DNA from: Blepharisma japonicum
Taxonomy: Eukaryota; Ciliophora; Heterotrichea; Heterotrichida; Blepharismidae
Direction of reading: 5' to 3'
DNA length: 64,000 nucleotides
NCBI GenBank assembly: GCA_949751835.1
Contig: CATKHK010000025.1
Coordinates: forward strand, 124,001 to 188,000
In this document: positions 32,133-41,609 of the stretch, piece after piece
Layout: every line of letters starts with the position of its first letter
Position numbering within the stretch: position 1 is the first letter of the stretch
The notes under the pieces: model-generated
Seen by the model: the letters and a program-made list of their open reading frames with translations, nothing else
Told to the model about the DNA's origin: nothing
Databases searched by the model: none
Program-made: the position numbers and the translations under genes

Positions 32133-33663
32133 CTCTTGTATTCACATCTTCCTCTAATCTCGCATCTATATTCTTATCTTTATTTTGATCTTCCATTATT
32201 ATTGCTAAAAGTTCAAGAGAGGTATGAAGATAAGTTTTTTCTTTTCCATTGATTTCGTGCTTTGTTATAAGGTTTTTGATAGAGTCAAAAAGTAGCGAGG
32301 CTCCTTCAGTCTCAATTTTTATGATTTCTTGAATTTTTTCTTTATAGTCGTTGAGGTCGTATTTTGGAAGCAAACTTTTTACCTCAGAAATTTCTGATTT
32401 AAGGGATTTAAATAGGTAGAGATATCCACAATAATTAAGGATAGTTTCTACTAGTATTTTTATATTTCCTTGAGACTCATCAATTTTTTCTTTTAAAATT
32501 TTTGTCAAAATTCCAATTTCTAAAAATCTGCATATGCACTGTGTAATTTTTCTATATAATTTAGCACTGATATCTTTTAAGGTGAGCTTTATAGGGATAA
32601 AAATATGCTGAGTAGCATCTTGTATGCTTCGATAAAAGTTGCTTAAATTTCTTGAAAATTCATGAGCATTAAAATTCAAATGGCTGTTTATTTCCTCAAT
32701 TTTAAGGTCAACTATATTATTTGTCAACAATTTCACAATATTTTTTGGGACAAAACCATTGTTTCCTTCAATATTTAAGCATCTATATCATTGGTGATCT
32801 GTAGTCCCGCCTCTTATTTCAATAGCTTCACCTGCTTTAAGATTAATTTCATCTGGAAACACAGAAGAAAAGTCAAATAAAGCTTCAGCATTTGGCACAA
32901 AAAAATATTTTCTGTTAAATTTAAATAAATTTGGCCTCGTTATATGCCTTTTTTCTAGTGAAATTTGGGAAAAACCTATAACTTTTGGATACGTGTCCCT
33001 ATTTTCAGTTATCTCAATATATTTTTCTGTGTTTTCTTTCAGCCCATCTAGATCTTCATACAAATTATCAGTAAAATTTTCAATGCATCCTATCATTTCT
33101 GCAATTGGTCCTAACAATTCATCTTGTGTTGACTCTTTCGCATCATTGCTGGCTTTTTCAAAATCTTTATCTTTATTGATAAAATTATTCCAAACGCCTC
33201 CTTTAATTTCTTCCATTTCTTGGATTCTATGGTCTTGTGTCAATTTTGACTGCTCAACTAAAATTTTTTCATAAAGCAGCTTAAAGTGCTCTCTTTCGTC
33301 CCAAATAGCTTTAGCTCTTTGTGCTTTGACGTTTCATTCTTGGACTCGTATGGCTAAGTCTTCAAGTTTTGTTGTTAGTCTTAAACTTTCTCATGGGTCT
33401 CTTTTTAGGAATTTTGATGAAAAATCTACCATGAAATCAGGAAGAGAGATTTCTTTAGATAGTCCTTGTAGGGCTATTGATGTGTCGTATAGAGAATTAA
33501 TAAACTCTGATTAAACTGTACTAGTTACTGCTTGTGAAAGTTTCATAATTTCTACAGCTACAGATTGAGAACTAGATGAGCAATTTACAATTCAATTTGT
33601 AAGCTGCTCTTCAGTTTCTTTTTCTGGGCTGGTGCCTGGAGACTCTGAAACTTCATCTTGCAT
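32125..33663 (-). CDS. SH3-domain protein with long helical flanks
   Basis: 507 residues after removing a 15-nt intron at 33507-33521; TGA Trp at 32788 and elsewhere. Residues about 40-230 are helical and charged, reminiscent of a BAR/F-BAR or other coiled region. Residues about 252-312 form an SH3 domain: ALFDFSSVFPDEINLKAGE, GGTTDHQ-W-YRCLNIEGNNGFVPKNIV, with the ALYDF, diagnostic Trp (a TGA) and PxNYV positions recognisable. Residues 315-507 are again helical. A BAR-SH3 plan would suit membrane remodelling in endocytosis, but the SH3 is central rather than terminal and the BAR call is inference. The stop overlaps the convergent hydrolase gene by 8 nt. Confidence 0.8.
33507..33521 (-). other. 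15-nt intron of the SH3 gene
   Basis: On the minus strand GTACAGTTTAATCAG, A at position 10. Splicing removes an in-frame TAA and joins Gln-Ala-Val-Thr to Lys-Phe-Ile-Asn. Confidence 0.85.
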
Positions 33664-33698
33664 ATTTTATCAAATTATTGAAGTAATCATTTCTTGAA
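33664..33698. promoter_or_regulatory. 35-nt divergent spacer, presumed shared promoter
   Basis: The ATG of the SH3 gene (minus, 33661-33663) and the ATG of the Rab gene (plus, 33699-33701) are 35 nt apart, so both 5' UTRs and any core promoter must fit here or inside coding sequence. If the SH3 gene starts at its next in-frame Met the spacer grows to about 150 nt. Confidence 0.5.
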
Positions 33699-34409
33699 AT
33701 GGAGGAAGAGCTACTCTTCAGAGTTATTATTGTCGGTGATAGCGGGGTGGGGAAATCTTGCTTACTACTAAGATTTAGCGAAAACACATTCAATGAGCAG
33801 CACACTGTTACTATAGGTGTTGAATTTGGCACAAAACTGGTGAAAATAAATAATCAGCAGGTGAAACTTCAAATATGAGACACTGCTGGCCAAGAAAGTT
33901 TTAGGAGTATCACGAGAAGTTTTTACCGAAGGGCTGATGGAGTTTTGCTAGTCTATGACGTGAATTCCAAAGAAAGCTTTGAAGGGTTGAGCTATTGGCT
34001 TGGAGAAATTCGGCAACATGCAACAAGTGACATTGTTATATTTCTAGTAGGAAACCAAGTAGACCTCACAGAGTCGGAAAATTCAAGAGAAGTCTCTATT
34101 GATGACGCAAATGCCTATAAAAATTTCCATAATTTGTGTGGATTTAAGGAAACTTCTGCACTGAGTGGGTTTAATGTGAATGAAACTTTTCATGAGTTCA
34201 CTGATATTCTCTATGAGAGATGAAACGAAAAAGTTGAAAAAGATCCGATGGAGGTGCCAAGCCTTGATCTTAAGAATAAACCATTAACAAATAAGAAAAA
34301 TTGTTGCTATTTTTGTAATTTAAACAAAGATATTATAATCTCATTTGTATCAAATATAGATAATAAAGCAAGAAAAACAATAAATTTTACATTTAATTTA
34401 CAATTTTAA
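33699..34409 (+). CDS. Rab-family small GTPase
   Basis: 236 residues as read, with TGA Trp inside WDTAGQ and at 34220. G1 GDSGVGKS (13-20), effector threonine in VTIGVEFGTK, G3 WDTAGQESFRS, G4 NQVD (119-122) with Gln in place of the usual Lys, and G5 ETSAL in place of ETSAK. The switch regions resemble Rab2/4/14-type proteins. A Cys-Cys pair at 202-203, the expected prenylation site, is followed by about 33 AT-rich codons before TAA, unlike normal Rabs. A 15-nt GT-AG segment with A10 (34315-34329) sits just after the pair but removing it keeps the frame open. The true C-terminus is therefore uncertain. Confidence 0.87.
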
Positions 34410-34523
34410 AGAATAATATCTAATATGTTTTAATTATTTTTGACAATTTAACTGATTTTTAATTTTACCATATAAAATCATTTTCTTCAAGATTTACTTT
34501 ATACAGCATTATAATTAAATTAA

Positions 34524-36158
34524 ATGACAACTCAAATAAAAGAACTTTTCCTTTCCAAAAACTTCCAAATTCTCGCATTAACCCAATACTGCAATTTATT
34601 ATTTGAATACTCCCCTGGCTCAATCCCTCTCTTAAGCGATCAAAAGCTTAAATTATTCCCAACCTGCGTGACATTTACAGGAACTAAAAGATTTCAATTT
34701 CAAACTTTATGAATGAATAGTAACATTGTAAAACCTATTTAGGCCTCAGTAATCCACAACAAATACGTAATTTGGGTATTTATCTGTAAAAACGAATATT
34801 CTGAGGCAATAGAAAATAATCGTTTATTTTTACTCGCTTTATTTGTGAAATTTCTAAGCATAAGGCCTCATTATCTTCAAAAAATTTTGAATGCTGAAAA
34901 AGTGAAATCGTCAAGGCAGCATAGTGATTTTTTGCTCCAAGATGTAACAACTGATAGACCTCCAAGTTATACTGAAAGTTTTTCTTCATATAAAACATTT
35001 TTAGAAGAAGAAGCAGAAAATTGGCTTATTGAATATTTAGTGGAGATGAATAATTTCGAAGGATTTGTTATGGATATGAAAGGGTACTTGCTTTATGGCA
35101 CAGTGCCTGGAGAAGAAGATTTAAAACTCCAAATTCTGGGCTACGGGAAAAAGCTTGATGCTGAGTACAAAAATGATTTTTCAGTAAGAAAATAATTAGA
35201 GAATGCTAAATTAGAAGTTAATTTAGTCAACCACAAGCTTTCTATGATAATAGGCCTATCTCCAGTGCTAAAAGGGCTTATTGTAGCTTCCTATGAGTCC
35301 ACAAGCTACTCAGACTCTACTTTTAGAACTGTCCACAACTTAAATTTAATATGAAGTAACCTTCAATTAGGCTCTGAATTTCCTCATCCAGCCCAAACTC
35401 CTAATCATCTTTATAATTTTGTCCTGCATCTTTCTAATGCTTTAGAAAAATGGTTATATCATACTGTATGTGAAGACCAAGAATTTCGATATAAATATTC
35501 TACGATGATTATACCTTTTTCCCACTCAAATAAAGAACTAGTCCCAGAACTCGCTACAAAAATAGCATTCACTAATGATGAGCCTGAATCTGAAGATGAA
35601 ACTGATATAAAACCTGACATAAGCGCCATTGAAAGAATAATTGACCCAGAAGCAGAAAAATCTGACCTATTGCAGATGTCGCAAGAATTTTCCACTTTTA
35701 TTAATAAAGCAGACTCCATAGATTTAGATGGATTAATGCCTAAAATTTCGCTAGAAAATACCCAAGATCAGCTATTTGTGTTTAATAACTATATAGAAGA
35801 TGAAAATAAAGAACCTAGCTCAGACGAGGAAACTGATAAAGTCATGCTTCCACCTATCAATGACCGGTCCACAATTTTTAAAAGCAAACAGAAAGTAGTC
35901 AGCCGCAGGGCTTCTGAGACAATTCTTCAACAAAACCCTTTTGCTTTGTTTCACCGTTTATCTTTGCAGGAAAGCTTGGCGAATAGAGATAGGTATAATG
36001 TTTCGAAATCGACTCAACATTTTGGAAGGTCTGACTTATTGAATAAAGAAGAAATGGTTGACCTTGGGGTAGATATTTTTAATGATGCCTATGAGATGAT
36101 TGAAAATTATGCTGAGCTGAATCATAGACCAAGAAGAGAGTCTAAAGAAAACCAATAA
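34524..36158 (+). CDS. unknown protein with two introns
   Basis: 533 residues after removing introns at 34728-34742 (15 nt) and 35184-35201 (18 nt); TGA Trp at 34711 and 35351. The first 300 residues have alternating beta/alpha hydrophobic patterns (KYVIWVFICKNEY, NNRLFLLALFVKFL, FEGFVMDMKGYLLYG, KGLIVASYES), suggesting roadblock/longin-like folds as found in Rab-regulating complexes; this is inference only. The last 210 residues are acidic and disordered, with Ser-rich basic islands (KVVSRRASETIL) that look like kinase targets. Starts 115 nt after the Rab gene on the same strand. Confidence 0.7.
34728..34742 (+). other. 15-nt intron
   Basis: GTAAAACCTATTTAG, A at position 10. It removes an in-frame TAG and joins Asn-Ser-Asn-Ile to Ala-Ser-Val-Ile. 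Confidence 0.85.
35184..35201 (+). other. 18-nt intron with tandem AG acceptor
   Basis: GTAAGAAAATAATTAGAG. Ending at the first AG (16 nt) puts a TAG four codons downstream; only the second AG (18 nt) joins Asn-Asp-Phe-Ser to Asn-Ala-Lys-Leu in the frame that stays open to 36158. Confidence 0.7.
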
Positions 36159-36187
36159 AGGGATTAATAATTTTACTTGATTTTAAA

Positions 36188-36520
36188 TTACTTAGAAGTA
36201 GGTTTTTCTGCTTTGGATTTCTCAAATTCCTGATAAAGAGCATCAAAATTTGAGGTACGCGACAATTTGATAATTACCTTGTAAACTCTTTTAGGTCTCC
36301 CTTCAAAGTCTTTTTCATCAAGGCTGAGCGTTTCAAAGCGCTCCAAAGTGGCATATCCTAAAGCAATCAAGCTGTCAGCAGCTCTCACAGCATTGCTCAC
36401 TGATTCTCCAATAGCATGAAATGCGACTTCTGAGTTTTTCTTTAAAGCTTCTTTTCCTTCATAAATGTATCTGCTATGCTTAGGGCGAGAGCTGACTTTC
36501 AAAACTCCGTCAGATTCCAT
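36188..36520 (-). CDS. Alba-domain nucleic-acid-binding protein
   Basis: 110 residues, no Trp. The segment SEVAFHAIGESVSNAVRAAD, then LIALGYATLERFET, matches the Alba fold, in which the conserved beta-alpha-beta core binds DNA or RNA; the later strand VYKVIIKLSRTSNF fits the last beta hairpin. Small single-domain Alba proteins in protists act in mRNA storage and translation control, and in archaea in chromatin. The tail is short and lacks the RGG repeats of the Rpp20/25-like long forms. 29 nt separate its stop from the convergent gene upstream. Confidence 0.85.
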   Translation of the reverse strand: MESDGVLKVSSRPKHSRYIYEGKEALKKNSEVAFHAIGESVSNAVRAADSLIALGYATLERFETLSLDEKDFEGRPKRVYKVIIKLSRTSNFDALYQEFEKSKAEKPTSK

Positions 36521-36544
36521 TTCTTATGGTAATTATTATGACTA

Positions 36545-37351
36545 TTAATAGCATTTATATTTTTCAGCATTTCTTCTACGGCTACAAAAAATATCCCTAG
36601 GAAATTTTGATTTTTTTGGCATCCAATTTTCGCCTGGTTTAAAAGTGACAAGTTTTGAAGAGTCTATGTTACAGTTTTCGTTTGAAATTTGAGGCTTCTC
36701 AAAGCAAGGTGTGCAAGCTTGGCGGCGATTTATTAAAGGGGGCATGTTTAAGTCGCTGTTAATCTGACTTAATGGCCTAGCAAACACAGGCTTGTTTTGA
36801 AGCTTGTATAAGATGCCTTCTTGGTTTTCAAGCTTTGCCTTGAGCTCTTGCTGCTGATTTAAAAGGTGCCCAAAAACGTAGTTTAGTGACGTTATATTGG
36901 AAATATAAGGGATTTTTACGTCCATATCAAGACTCCTTGAAGCCCGTTTTCTTTTTGTTTTCCTGAGACTGAATATTTGCTCATGTTTTGAGGCAATCTC
37001 AAAATTATAACGACAGCCGCTAGGAGTTATACTTTCTTGGCTTCATACATTTCTTTTGACGTTAGAGTTTTCTAACGACTCATCGATAGTTTTATTAATT
37101 GGTGTTTCGAATGAGCTCAAAATCTCATCAGGTGTATAAGTGAGATCTGAAGGATTATTTAATGAGAGTCGCCTTTGGTGACTTTTGTAGGAGGGCTTAC
37201 AACTGATTTTTGAGTGATGGCTTCCCTTAGATTGAAAAGTTTGGTTTATATGGGAATATTGATCATCAGGTAAACGGTTTTCTGAGAATGAGCAGAGCTT
37301 GGCAGGTGTTTGAGGAGTTGGCTTGGTAAACCAAGAATCCTTGTTTAACAT
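36545..37351 (-). CDS. Ser/Lys-rich protein of unknown function
   Basis: 268 residues with TGA at 37043 read as Trp. The N-terminal 150 residues are disordered with several Thr-Pro/Ser-Pro sites; a basic stretch (RKTKRKRASRSLD) could be a nuclear localisation signal; a short coiled coil follows (LLNQQQELKAKLENQEGILY). No family recognised. Gap to the Alba ATG is 24 nt on the same strand. Confidence 0.65.
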
Positions 37352-37679
37352 TTTTCTTAAAAAATTGACTTTATATGAAGTTAATAAAATTTTAAAATAT
37401 CGATAAATGGAATTATAGGAGAGGTAAAATAACGAAATTAATAACGAAATATTGGGTATATATAACTAAAAATGTAGCAAATTAAGTTTTACTGAAGGCT
37501 TTGCTTAATTATAGCCAAACTACAAATCATTTATAGATCTTTAATACTTTCTCTAAATGATGATTTTATATACCAATTTTTGCCAAAATAAATTAATTCC
37601 TTTATATATTTAAAAATTCTAAGGTTAACCAAATTATTTACTTTTCCTTTTAATTATGACTTATTTAATATAAGCAGTT
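37352..37679. other. divergent intergenic region
   Basis: About 330 nt of AT-rich sequence between divergent ATGs (37351 minus, 37680 plus). No ORF or repeat seen; presumed promoter region for both genes. Confidence 0.45.
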
Positions 37680-38687
37680 ATGAGCAAAGATTATTATTCC
37701 ATTCTAAAGCTTGATCATAAAGCTACAGATGCAGATATATGTAAAGCATATCGCCATTTAGCTATTTCATGGCATCCAACGAATCATCCAAAGAACTATG
37801 TCCCAGCTCTAAACCACTTTCATCTTCTCGCAGAAGCATATGATGTTTTAAGTGACCCTCTAAAAAGAAGCATATATGATCAATCAGGCGAATTTGGCTT
37901 AAAAGAAGGCATAAATGATGGAAATGGGAGCTTTAATGGTGGCTATTGTTACTCTGGGAATGCATATAAAATTTTTGAAAACTTTTTTGGGACTATTAAT
38001 CCTCTTTTCGAAGCATATGGGGAAAATACAAATATTTTGAACTTATGGAATATTAGTCTTAAAGAAGAGCAGACCTCAGAAGAGCCACCCAAAGACCTCA
38101 TCGTCGAAATTCCTTGCACCTTAACTGAATTATACTTAGGATGCCAAAAAAAGATCAACTATGAAAAATCAATTCTAGCTGAAGACAACACTTTAAGATC
38201 AATAAAGGAGTCAAAGACAATAGAAATCAAAAAAGGTTACTCAAAAGACACAAAAATGATATTTTATGGAAAAGGAAATGAAGCAGCAATGTTCCCTAGC
38301 AGTAATTTAGTTTTCCAGATAGTAGAGCTCCCTGACCCAAATTTTAAAAGAATTGGAAATGATTTGGTTTATTCTGTTCAAATTTCATTGATTAATGCAA
38401 TATTAGCAGAACCTGTTCATATTGTAAGCTATATATAGACCACTTTGGATAAAAGAATTATTACAGTTTCGCCAGATGAAGTTATAGGGACTAAAAGCAG
38501 AAAATTAATAGAAAATGAAGGAATGCCGATTTTCAAGGAAATTGAATCAGGAAATGAGCCAAAAAAATTCGGATTAGACAAAAGATCAGTAGAAAAGGGA
38601 AATTTGATTGTGAAATTTACAGTTAATTATCCAAAATATATCCCTGAAAGCAGTAAACAAGCTTTATGCAAACTACTTATAAGCTAA
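37680..38687 (+). CDS. DNAJB13/RSP16-type J-domain protein (ciliary radial spoke)
   Basis: 330 residues after a 15-nt intron at 38424-38438. Residues 1-70 form a J domain (DYYSILKL, AYRHLAISWHPT, LLAEAYDVLSDPLKRSIYDQ) with HPT at 32-34 instead of HPD. There follow GEFGLKEGI, a glycine-poor linker with FENFFGTINP, and the two-sheet type II DnaJ C-terminal region (EIPCTLTELYLGCQKKI, NEGMPIF, GNLIVKFTVNYP). Loss of the Asp, the FFG-N-P segment and the length match DNAJB13, the radial-spoke stalk protein RSP16, in which the motif is also altered. Without HPD it should not stimulate Hsp70 ATPase; a structural role in the axoneme is the best inference. Confidence 0.85.
38424..38438 (+). other. 15-nt intron of the J-protein gene
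   Basis: GTAAGCTATATATAG, A at position 10. Splicing joins Pro-Val-His-Ile to Thr-Thr-Leu-Asp-Lys and removes an in-frame TAG. Confidence 0.9.
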
Positions 38688-38808
38688 AAAATAAAAATTC
38701 GGTCTTTAATTGCTTGATAAATAGTTCAGATAATCAATTTAGTCATTTATTATTTATTCTCCACGAAAATATAGATAAATAATAATCTCCAAATAGCTGG
38801 ATTTATAA

Positions 38809-39642
38809 ATGGAGTCCTCATTAGAAGCATATCAGCCTCTTCCAGAATTTATTAAAAGAGGGACTATCCGTAAAGTCTATTCACTTGTCCCATTAGACCC
38901 CGACGAAGAAGAAGCTCTTTCTAAGTTCCGTGCATATGCTACCAAAAAAAGAATCCAAATTCCTCCTGGGTAACTTTTATTTAGTGTTGATGACCAGCAT
39001 AGAATGGCGCTTAAATTCATGGATTCCTCAAAGAGAAAACCTAAAAAAGCATTCAAAATTATGGAAAAATACCTCAGCTGACTTAATACAGAGTTGCCAG
39101 TGCCAATAAATGAGGTCTCCTCGATGATTGTAAAGATCATGTAGGATCAAGGATTTATGTATTTGCTGGGAAGAGATCGAAAATTCCACCCTATTATGAT
39201 TATTAGTGTTAGGAAGATGCTTGATTGCAATATAGACTTAAACTTATCATTAAGGCTCAATTACTTTTTGCTTACATGGGCTCTTGAACATATGATGGTA
39301 CCTGGGAAGGTAGAAACTTGGACCATCATTATGGATTTAGCTGATGTCTCAGCTACACAGCTGCCTATTATGATGCTGAAAAATATGCTGAAAAAACTAT
39401 CAATAAACTTTATGTGCAGATTGGAAAAATCTTTTATCATTAATTTGCCATCAGCATTAAACGCAGTTTACAAGATGTTGAAGCCTTTTATTGATGACGA
39501 CACAAAAAAGAAAATTGTTATACAAAAGGATGGGTGGGAACCACTACTTAGAGAGGATATTAGTGAAGAAGTATTAGAAGAGAAATATGGAGGGGTAAGA
39601 CCAAACATAACTTCTGGATTTTTCCCTCCAGCGTCTTATTAG
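38809..39642 (+). CDS. CRAL-TRIO (Sec14-like) lipid-transfer protein
   Basis: 267 residues after introns at 38970-38984 and 39130-39144; TGA Trp near 39079. A short acidic N-terminus leads into the CRAL-TRIO N-terminal helices (ALKFMDSSKRKPKKAFKIME, then YLSWLN), then the lipid-binding domain: GRDRKFHPIMIISVRKM, VETWTIIMDLADVS, FIINLPSALNAVYKMLKPFI and DDDTKKKIVI. These proteins carry phosphatidylinositol or other lipids between membranes. It ends with TAG, one of the few TAG stops in the window, followed by an in-frame TAA. Confidence 0.88.
38970..38984 (+). other. 15-nt intron 1 of the CRAL-TRIO gene
   Basis: GTAACTTTTATTTAG, A at position 10; splits a Gly codon (GG|T) and joins Ile-Pro-Pro-Gly to Val-Asp-Asp-Gln. 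Confidence 0.9.
39130..39144 (+). other. 15-nt intron 2 of the CRAL-TRIO gene
   Basis: GTAAAGATCATGTAG, A at position 10; joins Ser-Ser-Met-Ile to Asp-Gln-Gly-Phe in frame. Confidence 0.9.
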
Positions 39643-39884
39643 GATAAATAAATATTATTTGTTTAAATGAAATTGATAAATTTGCATATAGTTGAAAAAT
39701 TATTGAATTAATTTTTTAGAATATTCAATGAATTTAACATAATTTTTCCATAATTCATGTCTCTTTAATTTATCTTATTATTATATAAACTAATCTAATT
39801 TAGTAATAAAATACCCAAAAAACCAGAATTTTTCATATAAAACTATAAAAAATTAATCTATAAAAAATCTTTTTAATTTTCATA

Positions 39885-40904
39885 TTAAAACCCAACAAAG
39901 GGATCTCTATCTCTCGTAAATTTAGGAGCATGGGGTTGTTCAAGTGAATCTGGGTATGTGTTGAAATTTGATGTGTCGTCCTCTGACATTAACTCTGGGA
40001 CCCAAGGACTAGCACATTCCTTCGCTAGCAGTGAGCTAAAATCAATATTGCTGAACCAAGCATGATTTTTCAGCTCACTTGCAGCATTTTGTTTGTAACC
40101 TATTCTTTTTTGTATGCTGGGCTCTAAAAGTCCAGAAAGTAATGAGCAAATCACATCATCAAAGTGAGGAGGAAAAATCAGTCTTCCTAATAAAATTTTT
40201 TGGTATATATTAAATGGACTATCGTCATAATAAGGAGGATACCCAGCAAGCATCTCGTATAATAAAACTCCTAATGCCCACCAATCCACCTCACGTCCGT
40301 GGCCTTTTCCAAGAATAATTTCAGGTGCCAAATATTCAGGAGTGCCACACATAGTGTAAGTTTTTCCATCTGATATCGCCTTGGCAAAGCCAAAGTCCGA
40401 CAATTTGATGTGTCCAAGCCTGTCAATTAAAATATTTTCAGGCTTAAGATCTCGAAAAACTATCCCTTTATCATGCAAGTATTCCAGAGCAAGGACGAGC
40501 TCAGCCATATAAAACTGAGCATCTTGTGCTGGAAAAGTGCCTAATTTTTTCATCCTAGTAAAGAGTTCGCCTCCACAGGCGTATTCTAGCACGAAAAAGA
40601 CGTAATAGTCATCTTGAAAAGTTCCCAGAATTTTTGTTATGAAGGAATGGTCAAGTTGTTCCATTATTTCTTTTTCGTTCCTAAGGTGTTTGATTTGCCT
40701 CATTTTCAAAATTGAGGTCTTTTTGAGAATTTTCAGGGCTAAAGGCTTCATATGGGACTGATCCTTGCTCCGAACTAGTCTTACTCGACTAAAAGTGCCT
40801 ACACCTAGAGTTCCTAAGACGTCAAATGAGTCCATGGAGTATTTTTCTGATCTGAAATGGTCTGAATTTTGCTTCTCTGAAGTTTCTGTCTTCTCCGGTT
40901 CCAT
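39885..40904 (-). CDS. cAMP-dependent protein kinase catalytic subunit (AGC kinase)
   Basis: 339 residues, intronless, all Trp TGG. Kinase domain about 27-285: GTLGVGTFSRVRLV, Lys in LALKILKK, FRDLKPENIL (Phe for the first residue, as Tyr in PKA), SDFGFAK, activation-loop Thr in TYTMCGTPEYLAPE, and DWWALGVLLYEML. The C-terminal tail ends DPFVGF, close to the hydrophobic FxxF motif that folds back on the N-lobe in PKA. Length agrees with PKA-C (about 350). The N-terminus Met-Glu-Pro lacks the myristoylation glycine. It should be held inactive by a cAMP-binding regulatory subunit encoded elsewhere. Confidence 0.94.
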   Translation of the reverse strand: MEPEKTETSEKQNSDHFRSEKYSMDSFDVLGTLGVGTFSRVRLVRSKDQSHMKPLALKILKKTSILKMRQIKHLRNEKEIMEQLDHSFITKILGTFQDDYYVFFVLEYACGGELFTRMKKLGTFPAQDAQFYMAELVLALEYLHDKGIVFRDLKPENILIDRLGHIKLSDFGFAKAISDGKTYTMCGTPEYLAPEIILGKGHGREVDWWALGVLLYEMLAGYPPYYDDSPFNIYQKILLGRLIFPPHFDDVICSLLSGLLEPSIQKRIGYKQNAASELKNHAWFSNIDFSSLLAKECASPWVPELMSEDDTSNFNTYPDSLEQPHAPKFTRDRDPFVGF

Positions 40905-41609
40905 ACTGATTGTAGCTATATATAATAAAGAAATTATTATTAACTTTAACAGATAATGCTATCGATTTAAATATTTTTTTCCAAGCTGTTATATGAACTT
41001 TTTCAAATAGCAGGCATCTTGTTGCGCTAAATACGGATTTCACAGCATTAGTAAGTGCTCAATTTTTATAAAAAATTAACTTTCAAAAATGATATGTTTT
41101 TCGCTATTGGAGAACTTAATTTACGTCAGACTTTTTTTATTTAAATGTTGGAACTGAAAACTGTAAATATAGATATTTCATCGGATAAAAACTTTGGAAA
41201 GCGCTTAGAAGAGTCTTGTTTTTAAGCCAAAATTCTTTTTTGTCTTGCATCATCTTTAAAATTTAGCAAGCCCTATTGATTTACTGATCTTTTTTTGTTT
41301 TGAAATTTTATTGAGAAATCCATAGAATTTTGGGTATAATCTTGGCGATTTTGGCTAAATTTTTAATGATTCCTAGAAAATTCATGAAAAAGTACTATTA
41401 TTTTAATATTTCTTAGATTTTGCTATTTATAAGAAGAAAAGCACAGAGTCAACAAATTTGAAACTTAGATTTTCTAAGACAAGAAGACATAATAAAATAA
41501 CGAATCTTCATTAAAGACTATCTAATTTTTTCATATTATCATTCATAATAATTTTCATGAATTTATTACAATTAATTATTTTTATTAAAAATATCAATTA
41601 CTTTTTTCT
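40905..41609. other. intergenic region
   Basis: About 700 nt between the PKA start and the stop of the IQ-motif gene, both minus strand. AT-rich; a 73-codon minus-strand frame running out of the PKA 5' end has no ATG-linked family motif. I see no RNA gene or repeat. Confidence 0.4.

Noticed and set aside
34315-34329. Additional intron in the Rab gene
   Set aside because: It has GT-AG ends and A10, but both spliced and unspliced forms stay in frame and neither explains the long tail; left unassigned.
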